Assembly: GCF_000020125.1 (NCBI RefSeq)
Contig: NC_010676.1
Location: forward strand, 3,162,001 to 3,226,000
Direction of reading: 5' to 3'
DNA: 64,000 nucleotides
From: Paraburkholderia phytofirmans PsJN
GTDB taxonomy: Bacteria; Pseudomonadota; Gammaproteobacteria; Burkholderiales; Burkholderiaceae
The notes under the pieces are model-generated. The model was not told the origin of the DNA and did not search any database. It saw only the letters and a program-made list of their open reading frames with translations. The position numbers were made by a program, and so were the translations under genes. Shown here in pieces: positions 21,736 through 30,731 of this stretch. Each line of letters starts with the position of its first letter. Position 1 is the first letter of the stretch.

Positions 21736-21792
21736 CGCTTTAGCTGTTTCGGGTTGCCCCGCGTCCGCAAGCTGAGTTCAAATCGACGCAAG
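21736..21792 (-). ncRNA. SAM-II-like riboswitch in the metZ leader
   Basis: On the minus strand GCGTC (21789-21785) pairs with GACGC (21765-21761), forming a P1 stem. The stem is directly followed by GATTTGAACTCAGCTTGC in its loop and, further 3', by CGAAACAGCTAAAG. The order P1 - GATTT...GCTTGC - P1' - AAA...GCTAAA is the conserved H-type pseudoknot skeleton of SAM-II aptamers. A small extra hairpin, GGG-GCAA-CCC with a GNRA loop (21760-21751), interrupts the 3' joining segment. The downstream gene, metZ, is a classic SAM-II target. I recognised this from memory of the consensus, without a covariance-model search. Confidence 0.75.
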
Positions 21793-21807
21793 CCGTCATG
21801 CTAACAC

Positions 21808-21844
21808 GCTCCCGGCGCGGCGTGCAGCGCGCCTTGCCGGGAGC
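21808..21844 (-). repeat. inverted repeat after purF
   Basis: GCTCCCGGC and GCCGGGAGC (9 bp, perfect) are separated by 19 bases, 25 bp downstream of the purF stop. There is no T tract; it may be a Rho-type end or a 3' stabilising hairpin. Confidence 0.55.
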
Positions 21845-21868
21845 GCTCGACTCGCGTTCGAACCGCGC

Positions 21869-23419
21869 TCAACCCACCGACAGTTGCAAATGCAGTTGCG
21901 AACGGGCCGGCGCGCCGCCGTCGATCGCATCGCTCGCGGCGTCGCGGTCCGATTGCGAGGACGGTGCGAGACGCGCAGTTTCGATGCGGTCCAGGTACTC
22001 GGTGGTCACGTCGCCGGTCACGTAGTTGCCGTCGAAACACGACGCTTCGAATTCCTTCAGCGCCGGATTGATGTCGCGCACCGCTTGCTTGAGCGCGTCG
22101 ACGTCCTGATAGACGAGGTGGTCTGCGCCGATCATGCGCGCGACTTCGTCGTCCGAGCGGCCGTGGGCGACGAGTTCACCGCGCGTCGGCATGTCGATGC
22201 CGTAGACGTTCGGGAATTTCACCGGCGGCGCCGCCGAAGCGAAGATCACCTTGTTCGCGCCGGCATCGCGCGCCATCTGCACGATTTCGTGCGACGTAGT
22301 GCCGCGAACGATCGAGTCGTCGACGATCAGCACGTTCTTGCCCTTGAACTCGATGCCCATGGCGTTCAGCTTCTGGCGCACCGACTTCTTGCGCACAGCC
22401 TGGCCCGGCATGATGAAGGTGCGGCCGACGTAACGGTTCTTGAAGAAGCCTTCGCGATATTCCACGCCCAGCTTCTTCGCGACTTGCATCGCGGCCGGAC
22501 GGGACGAATCGGGAATCGGCATGACAACGTCGATTGGAACGTCGGGCAGCTCGCGCTTGATCTTCTCGGCGAGGTAGTCACCCATGCGCAGACGCACGTT
22601 GTAGACGGGCACGCCGTCGAGCACCGAGTCCGGACGCGCCAGATATACGAGTTCGAAAATGCAGGGGTTCAGGCTCGGGTTTGTGGCGCATTGCTGCGAA
22701 TGCAGATTGCCTTCGATGTCGATGAAAATCGCTTCGCCCGGCGCCACGTCGCGCACGAATTCGAAGCCAATACCTTCAATCGCCACCGACTCCGACGCCA
22801 GGATCCACTCGACGCCTTCAGCCGTTTCCTGCTTGCCGAGGCACAGCGGACGGATGCCGAACGGGTCACGGAAGCCCAAAAGGCCATAACCAGCGATCAG
22901 CGACACGATCGCGTACGACCCGCGCACCCGGCGATGCACGCCCGACACCGCCTTGAACAACGCAGCCGGATCGAGTTGCAGGCCGGAGCTGGAAAGCTGC
23001 AATTCGTGCGCGAGCACGTTGAGCATGACTTCCGTGTCGGAATTGGTATTGATGTGGCGGCGATCGATGCGGAACATCTCATCTTTCAGCTGCTGCCAGT
23101 TGGTCAGATTGCCGTTGTGCGCGAGGATGATGCCGAACGGCGCGTTCACATAGAACGGCTGGGCCTCTTCTTCGCTCGATGCGGAACCGGCAGTTGGGTA
23201 ACGGACCTGGCCGATACCGGTCGTGCCGGGCAGGCTGCGCATGTTGCGCGTGCGGAACACGTCGCGCACCATGCCGTTGGCCTTGTGCATGTGGAAGTTG
23301 CTGCCGTTCGCTGTCGCGATGCCGGCGGCGTCCTGACCGCGGTGCTGCAGGAGCAGCAGGCTGTCATAGATCAGCTGATTGACCGGAGAGTGGGAAACTA
23401 CGCCTACGATGCCGCACAT
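21869..23419 (-). CDS. purF: amidophosphoribosyltransferase
   Basis: 516 residues. It begins MCGIVGVV, giving the N-terminal Cys nucleophile (Cys2 after Met removal) of the class II glutamine amidotransferase domain (~1-230; also LLLQHRGQDAAGIAT and LAHNGNLTN). The C-terminal phosphoribosyltransferase domain has the PRPP motif VLIVDDSIVRGTTS. It catalyses the first committed step of purine synthesis, PRPP plus glutamine to phosphoribosylamine. No long propeptide is present, as in proteobacterial PurF. It lies 163 bp downstream of cvpA, a conserved pairing. The C-terminal tail past ~490 is Ser/Ala/Gly-rich. Confidence 0.97.
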   Translation of the reverse strand: MCGIVGVVSHSPVNQLIYDSLLLLQHRGQDAAGIATANGSNFHMHKANGMVRDVFRTRNMRSLPGTTGIGQVRYPTAGSASSEEEAQPFYVNAPFGIILAHNGNLTNWQQLKDEMFRIDRRHINTNSDTEVMLNVLAHELQLSSSGLQLDPAALFKAVSGVHRRVRGSYAIVSLIAGYGLLGFRDPFGIRPLCLGKQETAEGVEWILASESVAIEGIGFEFVRDVAPGEAIFIDIEGNLHSQQCATNPSLNPCIFELVYLARPDSVLDGVPVYNVRLRMGDYLAEKIKRELPDVPIDVVMPIPDSSRPAAMQVAKKLGVEYREGFFKNRYVGRTFIMPGQAVRKKSVRQKLNAMGIEFKGKNVLIVDDSIVRGTTSHEIVQMARDAGANKVIFASAAPPVKFPNVYGIDMPTRGELVAHGRSDDEVARMIGADHLVYQDVDALKQAVRDINPALKEFEASCFDGNYVTGDVTTEYLDRIETARLAPSSQSDRDAASDAIDGGAPARSQLHLQLSVG

Positions 23420-23582
23420 GGCATGTCCTTCAAAGGTACGAAATTCGTCATGGCGGCCGCTGCCTGCGATGGTGTCCCGAAGTGACGTCTTTCGGGGCGT
23501 TCGCGAAGCTACGCGACCGAACGTAAAGGCAGCCGGTTTGCGCCGGTGTCCTGCTGCGTTTCCCTATCCGCTCGCCTGATCG

Positions 23583-24077
23583 TCACACTCGGACGTAAGC
23601 AGCCAGCGTCTCGGGAAGCAGCGGTTTCATTACGTGCACGCCCTCGACCGCATAGGGCCGAAGCAAGGCGTTGCGCCAGAATTCCTGTTGGGGCAGTTCG
23701 GTCAAGCCGGCGAGGGCGACCAGAATCAGCACCAGAATGACCCCGCGCACGAGGCCGAACATCAAACCGAGCGAGCGGTCCACGCCGCTCAATCCGGTTG
23801 CCTGCACGATGCGGCTCAAAAGGGCGTTCAACACGCTCGCCACCAGCACCACACCGACCACCACCAGCGCAAACGCCAGCAGCCATTGGGTCAACGCGCC
23901 GCCCGGCCAAGTGGACGGGATATACGGCACAACGTAACCGACGAAGCGGCAAGCAATGAAAAACGCCGCAATCCAGCCGATCAGCCCGAATATCTCCGAC
24001 AAAAACCCGCGCCATGTGCCGCGCAGCGCCGACAAACCGATCACCGCCATTACAGCGTAGTCGAAGGCAGTGAACAT
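23583..24077 (-). CDS. cvpA: CvpA family membrane protein
   Basis: 164 residues with four predicted membrane helices: MFTAFDYAVMAVIGLSALRG, FGLIGWIAAFFIACRFVGYV, LLAFALVVVGVVLVASVLNA and LMFGLVRGVILVLILVALAG. This matches the CvpA family (named for colicin V production), encoded next to purF in many proteobacteria. It is an inner-membrane protein with an envelope-related but poorly defined role. It sits 7 bp after the SPOR-domain gene and directly before purF on the same strand. Confidence 0.9.
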   Translation of the reverse strand: MFTAFDYAVMAVIGLSALRGTWRGFLSEIFGLIGWIAAFFIACRFVGYVVPYIPSTWPGGALTQWLLAFALVVVGVVLVASVLNALLSRIVQATGLSGVDRSLGLMFGLVRGVILVLILVALAGLTELPQQEFWRNALLRPYAVEGVHVMKPLLPETLAAYVRV

Positions 24078-24084
24078 CGCTCGC

Positions 24085-25008
24085 TTACTGTGCGGCGCCG
24101 CTGTTCGCGCCCGACGTCAAGCCGACCTCGCGAACCTTTGCGATGGCGGCACTTGCCGCTGCGCGATCCGCGAACGGGCCGGCACGCAGCAACGTGAGCG
24201 TGGAGCCGTCAGCCTGCTTTCGATGTTCGGTATATGCGGGCACACCCGCCGCTTTCAACTTGGCCGCCCAATTGCGCGCGTTGGCGTCGTTCGCGAAGGC
24301 GCCGAGCTGCACAGCGAAACGGCTGCCTGGCGGCGAGGCCGGCGTGCCGGAGTTCGCGTCTGCGCTGGCGGCTGTGGTCGTGTCATCGGAATTCGGGGCC
24401 TGCGCAGCCGGTGCGGTCGCGGCGTTATGGGTGACCGACGGTTTCGTCGCCGGTTTGGCGGGCGCTGCGGGCACCGATGGCGTAGTGTTCGCCGCCACGG
24501 ACGGTGCTTGCGGTTTCGCTGCCGGCTTGGCCGCGGACGCCGCTGCGGTCGTCTCCGTACTCGATTGCTTCGTAGAGACGGACTGGCCTTGTCTGGCTGC
24601 CGTTGCCGGCGCAAGGCCGGATGCGGCGAGTGCCGCGTCTGGCGTTGCGGGGTTATCGGGTGCTACGCCGGCCTGCGTGTCTTCCTGCGCTTTGGCGAGC
24701 TTCGGCGCGGGACGGCTGGGAATGTCTATGGAGATGTCGTCTGTGACGGGCTTGGGGTGCGAGTCGAGCACCATCGGCAGAATCACGACCGCCGCCACGA
24801 CCATCGCGATCGCGCCGACGAGGCGGCGACGCGCACGCTGCTTTTCCGGCAACGTAGGGTCGAGCAGCATCGCATCGGCGTCGACGGTGCGCTCCGTGCG
24901 GCGGGTTCGCCGCTCCACGCGCTCGCCACGGGCGGCCCGGGTGGAACTGGTGTTTGCGCCGCGCCGGGTGGGCGCGTCGTCTTTCTTGCCGAACGAGAAA
25001 ATTCCCAT
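24085..25008 (-). CDS. SPOR-domain cell-division protein (DedD-like)
   Basis: 307 residues. A basic cytoplasmic N-terminus (~1-52) is followed by one membrane helix (AMVVAAVVILPMVLD), a long Ala/Pro/Thr-rich periplasmic linker (~90-215) and a C-terminal SPOR domain (~220-300; RFAVQLGAFANDANARNWAAK, LTLLRAGPFADRAAASAAI). SPOR domains bind denuded glycan at the septum, so it is probably a divisome accessory protein like DedD. The folC - SPOR - cvpA - purF order matches dedD context in other proteobacteria. The linker is low complexity and GC-rich. Confidence 0.85.
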   Translation of the reverse strand: MGIFSFGKKDDAPTRRGANTSSTRAARGERVERRTRRTERTVDADAMLLDPTLPEKQRARRRLVGAIAMVVAAVVILPMVLDSHPKPVTDDISIDIPSRPAPKLAKAQEDTQAGVAPDNPATPDAALAASGLAPATAARQGQSVSTKQSSTETTAAASAAKPAAKPQAPSVAANTTPSVPAAPAKPATKPSVTHNAATAPAAQAPNSDDTTTAASADANSGTPASPPGSRFAVQLGAFANDANARNWAAKLKAAGVPAYTEHRKQADGSTLTLLRAGPFADRAAASAAIAKVREVGLTSGANSGAAQ

Positions 25009-25037
25009 GAATCGCTTGGTTCGAGCCTGGCGCCCGT

Positions 25038-26348
25038 TCAGTGTTGCTGCGATTTACGGTAGGCCATCACGCCGGCTACCGTATAGAAACTGCCGAAAAC
25101 CACGATTCTATCATTCTCTGACGCTCGTTTTAGCGCGTCTTGGAAAGCCTCTGCCGGTGTGGCGTAGCGCGTCACACCGCTGTCGGCTCCCTCTTCCACG
25201 CCCTGCTCGCGCAAGGCCGCTTCAAGTTCTTCCGCCGACGCCGCCCGCGGCGTCGGCAAATCGGTCACGCACCAGTGATCGATTTCGCCTTTCAGGTTCG
25301 CCAATACGCTGGCGATGTCCTTGTCGCGCATCGCGCCGAACACCGCGTAGGTATAGGGGAAGAAACCCATGTTGCCGAGGTTTTGCGCCAGCACGGCGGC
25401 CGCGTGCGGATTGTGGCCGACATCCAGCACGATCGCCGGCTTGCCCGGCAGCACCTGGAAACGTCCGGGCAGTTCCACATTGGCAAGGCCGAGGCGGATG
25501 TCCTGCGCCGACACCGGCAGACGGTCACGCAGCGCTTCGAGTCCCGCCAGCGCCGCCGACGTGTTGATCAACTGGTTCGCGCCGCGCAGCGCCGGATAGG
25601 CCAGCGCCGAGCGCCGCATGGTCGGGCCGACGTAGCTCCATTGCTGACGCTCGCTGCCAGCCTGGCCTTCATAGCGGAAATCGCGGCCGAACAGCCACAA
25701 TTCGGCACCAATTTTTTCCGCGTGATCGATCAGCGATTGCGGCGGAACCGGGTCCGCGCAGATCGCCGGCTTGCCGGGACGGAAAATGCCGGCTTTTTCG
25801 AAGCCGATTTTCTCGCGCGTGTCGCCGAGATATTCCGTGTGATCGATATCAATGCTGGTGATGATCGCGCAATCTGTATCGAGGATATTGACCGCGTCCA
25901 GACGGCCGCCCAGACCGACCTCGAAAATCACCGCGTCTAGTCCGCGCGCAGCGAACAGGCTCATGATCGCCAACGTCGTGAATTCGAAGTAGGTCAGCGT
26001 GACCGGTTCGGCGAGGCTCAGGCGCGCCGCTTCGACGGCTTCGAAGTGCGGCAGCAACTCCGCGTCGCTGGCCATTGCGCCGTTCACCCGCGCGCGCTCG
26101 TTGAACGACAGCAAATGCGGCGACGTATGGCAGCCGACCGTGAACCCGGCGCGCAGCAGAATGGATTCGAGAATCGCGCAAGTGGAACCCTTGCCGTTCG
26201 TGCCGCCGACCGTGATGACCGGACACGCAAACGACAACTGCATCGCGTCGCGCACCTGGCTGATGCGGGCCAGCCCCATGTCGATGCCGACCGGATGCGC
26301 GGATTCTAGGTGCGTGAGCCACGCGTCGAGGGTGGGGAATGTGGTCAT
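25038..26348 (-). CDS. folC: bifunctional dihydrofolate synthase / folylpolyglutamate synthase
   Basis: 436 residues, a Mur-ligase-type ATP-dependent enzyme. The P-loop reads ITVGGTNGKGSTCAILESIL, followed by the omega-loop region GCHTSPHLLSFNERARVNG and the central VIFEVGLGGRLDAVN and SIDIDHTEYLGDTREKIGFEK. It adds glutamate to dihydropteroate and then to folates. It is 29 bp upstream of the SPOR gene. Its own upstream region is unusual: a 20-copy hexamer repeat begins 65 bp before the ATG, separating it from accD by ~400 bp. Confidence 0.96.
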   Translation of the reverse strand: MTTFPTLDAWLTHLESAHPVGIDMGLARISQVRDAMQLSFACPVITVGGTNGKGSTCAILESILLRAGFTVGCHTSPHLLSFNERARVNGAMASDAELLPHFEAVEAARLSLAEPVTLTYFEFTTLAIMSLFAARGLDAVIFEVGLGGRLDAVNILDTDCAIITSIDIDHTEYLGDTREKIGFEKAGIFRPGKPAICADPVPPQSLIDHAEKIGAELWLFGRDFRYEGQAGSERQQWSYVGPTMRRSALAYPALRGANQLINTSAALAGLEALRDRLPVSAQDIRLGLANVELPGRFQVLPGKPAIVLDVGHNPHAAAVLAQNLGNMGFFPYTYAVFGAMRDKDIASVLANLKGEIDHWCVTDLPTPRAASAEELEAALREQGVEEGADSGVTRYATPAEAFQDALKRASENDRIVVFGSFYTVAGVMAYRKSQQH

Positions 26349-26412
26349 CGGGCGAATCGCGAGTAAATCGATTGGGCAGTGTTGCGAATGGGCGCGGGGC
26401 GAAGCGACGGGC

Positions 26413-26532
26413 GCTGCGGCTGCGGCTGCGGCTGCGGCTGCGGCTGCGGCTGCGGCTGCGGCTGCGGCTGCGGCTGCGGCTGCGGCTGCGGCTGCGGCTG
26501 CGGCTGCGGCTGCGGCTGCGGCTGCGGCTGCG
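26413..26532. repeat. perfect (GCTGCG)20 hexanucleotide tandem repeat
   Basis: Twenty uninterrupted copies of GCTGCG (120 bp, no mismatches) lie 65 bp upstream of the folC ATG. Such purity implies recent slippage expansion. All six frames are open through it (Ala-Ala, Cys-Gly, Leu-Arg on plus; Arg-Ser-type dipeptides on minus), which creates false long ORFs. Confidence 0.98.
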
Positions 26533-26646
26533 GCAGGAGTCTAGTCCGGCGGGCGCCGCTTTATGCGCGCAAACCACACGTGCCTGCGCTGGCCGCCGTC
26601 AGCAACCCTCGCCGCGTTGCGAGACCGTGATTATCCCGGAAATGAC

Positions 26647-26685
26647 AGCGCGCCGCTTGATCACTCACGCGGCGCGCTATTTTTT
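26647..26685 (+). terminator. plus-oriented terminator-like hairpin between accD and folC
   Basis: A perfect 10-bp stem (AGCGCGCCGC with GCGGCGCGCT, 12-nt loop) is followed on the plus strand by ATTTTTTG. Both neighbouring genes are on the minus strand and no plus-strand gene precedes it. It may end an antisense or small transcript, or act as a hairpin in the accD 3' region. Confidence 0.6.
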
Positions 26686-26744
26686 GCTGCTTCTGACGGC
26701 CGCCGCGCCTGAAAAGCGTGGCGACAATTTACGCTGGTGCCCGC

Positions 26745-27617
26745 TTACGCGACTGCATCAGCCGGCTGATGGCTCAAAAGCGCCATCAATTGAGCCAGCT
26801 CTTCACGCAGCTTGCGACGGTCGACGATCATGTCGATCGCGCCCTTCGTCAACAGGAACTCGGCGCGCTGGAAGCCTTCCGGCAGCTTTTCACGAACGGT
26901 TTGTTCGATCACGCGCGGACCGGCAAAACCGATCAACGCCTTAGGCTCCGCGATCACCACGTCGCCGAGGAACGCGAAACTGGCCGACACGCCGCCCATG
27001 GTCGGGTCGGTCAGCACGGAGATGAACGGCAGCTTGGCTTCGGCGAGCTTGGTCAGCATGGCCGTGGTCTTCGCCATCTGCATCAGCGACAACAGGCTTT
27101 CCTGCATGCGCGCGCCGCCCGAAGCCGTGAAGCAGATGAACGGCACTTTCTGTTCGAGCGCATTCTGCGCGCCGCGCGCAAAGCGCTCGCCGACCACCGA
27201 ACCCATCGAGCCGCCCATGAACGAGAACTCGAAGCAGGCCACCACTACTGGCAGCGTGTGGATTGCACCGCCCATGACGACCATCGCGTCGGTTTCGTCA
27301 GTGTCGTCCATCGCCTCTTTCAGGCGGTCCGGATACTTGCGGCTGTCTTTAAACTTGAGCGCGTCGACCGGAACGATTTCCTGGCCGATCTCATAGCGGC
27401 CTTCCGGATCGAGCAGACCGTCGAGCCGCTCACGCGCGCCAATGCGCATGTGATGGTCGCACTTCGGGCAAACATGCAGATTGGCCTCGACGTCGTTACG
27501 GTATAGCACCGCTTCACACGACGGGCACTTGATCCACAGCCCTTCCGGAATCCCCTTGCGGTTCTTCGGGTCGGTTTGTTTGATTTTCGGCGGCAGCAGT
27601 TTGTCGAGCCAGCTCAT
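26745..27617 (-). CDS. accD: acetyl-CoA carboxylase, carboxyltransferase subunit beta
   Basis: 290 residues. An N-terminal zinc ribbon has Cys31, Cys34, Cys50 and Cys53 (CPSC...CPKC), followed by the crotonase-fold carboxyltransferase domain ([60 protein letters not shown]). With AccA it transfers the carboxyl group from biotin to acetyl-CoA, giving malonyl-CoA for fatty-acid synthesis. It is 80 bp downstream of trpA on the same strand, in the conserved trpA-accD-folC order. Confidence 0.97.
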   Translation of the reverse strand: MSWLDKLLPPKIKQTDPKNRKGIPEGLWIKCPSCEAVLYRNDVEANLHVCPKCDHHMRIGARERLDGLLDPEGRYEIGQEIVPVDALKFKDSRKYPDRLKEAMDDTDETDAMVVMGGAIHTLPVVVACFEFSFMGGSMGSVVGERFARGAQNALEQKVPFICFTASGGARMQESLLSLMQMAKTTAMLTKLAEAKLPFISVLTDPTMGGVSASFAFLGDVVIAEPKALIGFAGPRVIEQTVREKLPEGFQRAEFLLTKGAIDMIVDRRKLREELAQLMALLSHQPADAVA

Positions 27618-27697
27618 AGTGAATCCTTCTCGGGTCTACGATCGCGCAAACGGCGGGACAAGCCCGCCGCTCACACTACAGAAGACAAAAATAACTG

Positions 27698-28510
27698 TTA
27701 TCGGGCAGTCGCGACGCTATCCAGCGCCTCGCGCACTTCGGCGACAAAGCGCGTCAGCGTCTCGGCAGCGGCTTCAGGCGCCGCCTGTTCGAGCAATTGC
27801 ACGATACGGCTGCCGATCACGACGGCATCGGACACTTCGGCCACCGAACGCGCGGTTTGCGCGTCGCGGATACCGAAACCGACGCCCACCGGCAGGGGGA
27901 CGCGCGACTTGATGGCCGGGATTTTACTCGCGATGCTGGAAACGTCCAGATTTGCCGCTCCGGTCACGCCTTTCAACGACACATAATAGACGTAGCCGCT
28001 GGCAATCTTGCCCACCTCGGCAATACGCTCGTCGGTAGACGTGGGCGCCAGCAGGAAAATCGGATCGATGCCAGCAGATTGCATCTGTTCAGCGAAGTTA
28101 GCACATTCTTCCGGCGGGTAGTCGACAACCAGCACACCATCCACGCCAGCTTCCTTCGCCGCCTTCGCGAAGGCTTCGGTACCCATGCGCTCGATTGGAT
28201 TAGCGTAGCCCATCAGCACGACGGGCGTGGTGTCATTGGTCTCGCGGAAGCGCTTCACGTCGGCGATCACGTGGCGCAGCGACACGCCATGAGCCAACGC
28301 GCGTTCCGACGACTGCTGGATCACCGGACCATCGGCCATCGGATCGGAAAACGGCACGCCGAGTTCGATCACATCGGCGCCGCCGGCGGCGAGCGCATGC
28401 ATGAATTCAACCGTACGCGCGGGGTCCGGGTCGCCGGCCGTCATGAACGGAATGAGTCCTTTCTTACCTTGGGCGGACAGCGCAGCAAACGTGTTCTTGA
28501 TACGGGACAT
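27698..28510 (-). CDS. trpA: tryptophan synthase alpha chain
   Basis: 270 residues from [20 protein letters not shown]; an upstream in-frame GTG (28534) would add eight non-family residues. TIM barrel with the catalytic pair Glu49 ([10 protein letters not shown]) and Asp60 (MADGPVIQQ), plus the phosphate-binding GVGFGIRD. It cleaves indole-3-glycerol phosphate and channels indole to TrpB. In most genomes trpA directly follows trpB; here a DNA methyltransferase gene sits between them. Confidence 0.96.
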   Translation of the reverse strand: MSRIKNTFAALSAQGKKGLIPFMTAGDPDPARTVEFMHALAAGGADVIELGVPFSDPMADGPVIQQSSERALAHGVSLRHVIADVKRFRETNDTTPVVLMGYANPIERMGTEAFAKAAKEAGVDGVLVVDYPPEECANFAEQMQSAGIDPIFLLAPTSTDERIAEVGKIASGYVYYVSLKGVTGAANLDVSSIASKIPAIKSRVPLPVGVGFGIRDAQTARSVAEVSDAVVIGSRIVQLLEQAAPEAAAETLTRFVAEVREALDSVATAR

Positions 28511-28560
28511 GGAATATTCTCGGATTTGGGTCACTGCGCAGCGTGCTCATCGCACGCCGC

Positions 28561-29466
28561 TCACTGCACTTCGGTCTGCCGTTGAGTTTTGGCTTTGACC
28601 CGACGCGCAACCGGCGGATTGGCTGCGGCGCTCACGCGTTCGCGCGCAATCGCGCAGTAACTTTCATTGATTTCATAGCCGACGAATTCGCGCTGCTGAC
28701 GGGCGCAAGCGACCGCGGTGGTGCCGCTGCCCATGAAAGGGTCGAGCACGCGGCCGCCCTTCGGACAACTTGCCAGCACCATCCGCTCGACGATTTCCAG
28801 AGGCTTCTGGGTAGGGTGCGCGACGCGCTCGGCATGTTGCCGATGCAGCCGCGATACCGACCAGACATCCTTTGGATTATAGCCAACCTCGAGCCACTTA
28901 CTGCCTTCGAACAATTTACGCGAACGCGCCTTCTTCGTGGCGGCATCGTACGGGATGCGGACGGGATCGAGATCGAAGAAATAATCCTTCGACACCGCGA
29001 AAAAGCCGATATTGTCGTGCACGGAAGTGAACCGGCGCACCGTTCCGCCCATGCTTGGCACACGTCGGTCCCAGATGATTTCGTTGATCATCGTGAGTTT
29101 TGTCTTCAGGAAGCTGAAGATTTCCGGCGCGTACTGCCAGGTGCAGAAAATGTAGAGCGAACCCGACGGCTTGAGCTTCGGAATAGCCAGTTCGAGCCAG
29201 CCACGCGTCCAGGCGAGAAAATCTTCGCCGGTGCGCATGTCGGAGTCGTTGCCATAATCCTTGCCAAGCCCGTAAGGCGGATCGCATACGATCAGATCGA
29301 TCGATCCATCAGGGATGTTCGCTACATCGGTCAGAAAATCGCGGTTCAACAGCTGGATGCCGGCAGGCACCTGCGGTAACAGCGATGCAGGCGCCTCGGC
29401 CGCCGGGATATCGGCGACCGGCGTGGTTTCAATTGCCGGCTGCGGCTCGTCGAACTCGTCACGCAT
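28561..29466 (-). CDS. DNA methyltransferase (beta-type, N6-adenine/N4-cytosine) inside the trp cluster
   Basis: 301 residues. Motif IV (CDPPYGLGKD, Asp62-Tyr65) comes first and motif I (DPFMGSGTTAVA) near the C-terminus, the beta-class order. The DPPY sequence fits amino-methylation of adenine. The N-terminal ~35 residues are an acidic/Pro-rich extension. No restriction endonuclease gene is nearby, so it is an orphan methylase. It lies 12 bp after trpB and 50 bp before trpA. From memory, a methylase in the same trp context in Burkholderia cenocepacia was assigned the site GTWWAC; I could not verify that here. Confidence 0.9.
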   Translation of the reverse strand: MRDEFDEPQPAIETTPVADIPAAEAPASLLPQVPAGIQLLNRDFLTDVANIPDGSIDLIVCDPPYGLGKDYGNDSDMRTGEDFLAWTRGWLELAIPKLKPSGSLYIFCTWQYAPEIFSFLKTKLTMINEIIWDRRVPSMGGTVRRFTSVHDNIGFFAVSKDYFFDLDPVRIPYDAATKKARSRKLFEGSKWLEVGYNPKDVWSVSRLHRQHAERVAHPTQKPLEIVERMVLASCPKGGRVLDPFMGSGTTAVACARQQREFVGYEINESYCAIARERVSAAANPPVARRVKAKTQRQTEVQ

Positions 29467-29477
29467 CGTCGCGGCGC

Positions 29478-30671
29478 TCAGAACTGAATGCCCGATCGCT
29501 CAGCGACCGTATGCATGTCCTTGTCGCCGCGGCCCGACAGATTGACCAGAAGGTACTTGTCCTTCGGCAGCGTCGGCGCGAGTTTCGCGGCATAGGCCAG
29601 CGCGTGGCTGGACTCCAACGCCGGAATGATGCCTTCGATTCGGCAGCAATCGTGGAAGGCTTTAAGCGCTTCTTCGTCGGTGATGCCGACATATTCCGCG
29701 CGTTTGCTGTCTTTTAGCCAGGCGTGCTCGGGGCCGACACCGGGATAATCCAGGCCCGCCGACACCGAATGCGTCTCGATGATCTGGCCGTTTTCGTCCT
29801 GAAGCAGGTACGTGCGGTTGCCGTGCAGTACACCGGGGCTTCCGCCGATCAGCGACGCAGCGTGGCGACCGGATTCGATTCCGTCGCCGGCTGCTTCGAC
29901 GCCGATCAGTTTCACCGAAGTGTCGTCAATGTACGGATAAAAGATGCCCATTGCGTTCGAACCACCGCCAACACACGCAATCACCGCGTCCGGCTGACGG
30001 CCGACGAGTTCGGGCATTTGCACCTTGCACTCGTCGCCGATCACGCGCTGGAAGTCGCGCACCATCATCGGGTAAGGATGCGGTCCCGCCACCGTGCCGA
30101 TGATGTAGAACGTGTTCTCGACGTTGGTGACCCAGTCGCGCATGGCTTCGTTCAACGCGTCCTTCAAGGTTCGCGAGCCCGACTCGACCGGCACGACTGT
30201 CGCGCCGAGCAGCTTCATGCGGTATACGTTGGCGGCCTGGCGGCGCACGTCCTCGGAGCCCATATAGACCACGCATTCCATGCCGAAACGCGCGGCGATG
30301 GTCGCCGTCGCCACGCCGTGCTGACCGGCGCCAGTTTCCGCGATCACGCGCGGTTTGCCCATGCGTTTAGCAAGCAACGCCTGGCCGATCACGTTGTTGA
30401 CCTTGTGCGCGCCCGTGTGATTCAGGTCTTCGCGTTTGAGGAAAATCTGCGCGCCGCCGAGCATTTCGCTCCAGCGCTGAGCGTGATAAATCGGCGACGG
30501 ACGGCCGACGAAATACTTCAATTCGCGCTCGTATTCGGCGACGAATGCCGGGTCTTGCTTATATTTGTCGTATGCCGCACGCAACTCGTCGAGCGCGTGG
30601 ACCAGCGTTTCAGCGACGAACACGCCGCCAAATTGGCCGAAATGGCCCCTTTCGTCAGGCAAGTTATACAT
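29478..30671 (-). CDS. trpB: tryptophan synthase beta chain
   Basis: 397 residues from [16 protein letters not shown], with GAGAAGAG ~9 nt upstream; a GTG three codons earlier lacks a ribosome site. The PLP lysine is Lys90 in [10 protein letters not shown], and the PLP phosphate loop is [10 protein letters not shown]. It condenses indole with serine to give tryptophan. The length and [14 protein letters not shown] place it in the TrpB1 group that partners with TrpA. It is ~60 bp downstream of trpF. Confidence 0.97.
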   Translation of the reverse strand: MYNLPDERGHFGQFGGVFVAETLVHALDELRAAYDKYKQDPAFVAEYERELKYFVGRPSPIYHAQRWSEMLGGAQIFLKREDLNHTGAHKVNNVIGQALLAKRMGKPRVIAETGAGQHGVATATIAARFGMECVVYMGSEDVRRQAANVYRMKLLGATVVPVESGSRTLKDALNEAMRDWVTNVENTFYIIGTVAGPHPYPMMVRDFQRVIGDECKVQMPELVGRQPDAVIACVGGGSNAMGIFYPYIDDTSVKLIGVEAAGDGIESGRHAASLIGGSPGVLHGNRTYLLQDENGQIIETHSVSAGLDYPGVGPEHAWLKDSKRAEYVGITDEEALKAFHDCCRIEGIIPALESSHALAYAAKLAPTLPKDKYLLVNLSGRGDKDMHTVAERSGIQF

Positions 30672-30731
30672 GGTGATCACTCTTCTCAGTGTGGCGCGCG
30701 GCTCTCGTGCGAGACAACCGCAGCGCCGGAA

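Larger units (their letters stand above)
26349..26744. other. accD-folC intergenic region (396 bp) with repeat and hairpin
   Basis: No convincing gene is present on either strand; open frames here are low-complexity readings of the hexamer repeat. The region holds a 120-bp GCTGCG repeat near folC and a plus-oriented hairpin with a T run near accD. In related genomes these two genes are usually closer, so the gap looks expanded. Confidence 0.7.

Noticed and set aside
21884..23485. 533-codon plus-strand frame opposite purF
   Set aside because: Antisense shadow of purF.
25999..26577. Frames with long poly-Ala, Arg-Ser or Cys-Gly tracts around the hexamer repeat
   Set aside because: Produced by the (GCTGCG)20 repeat, open in every frame; no start site or homology.
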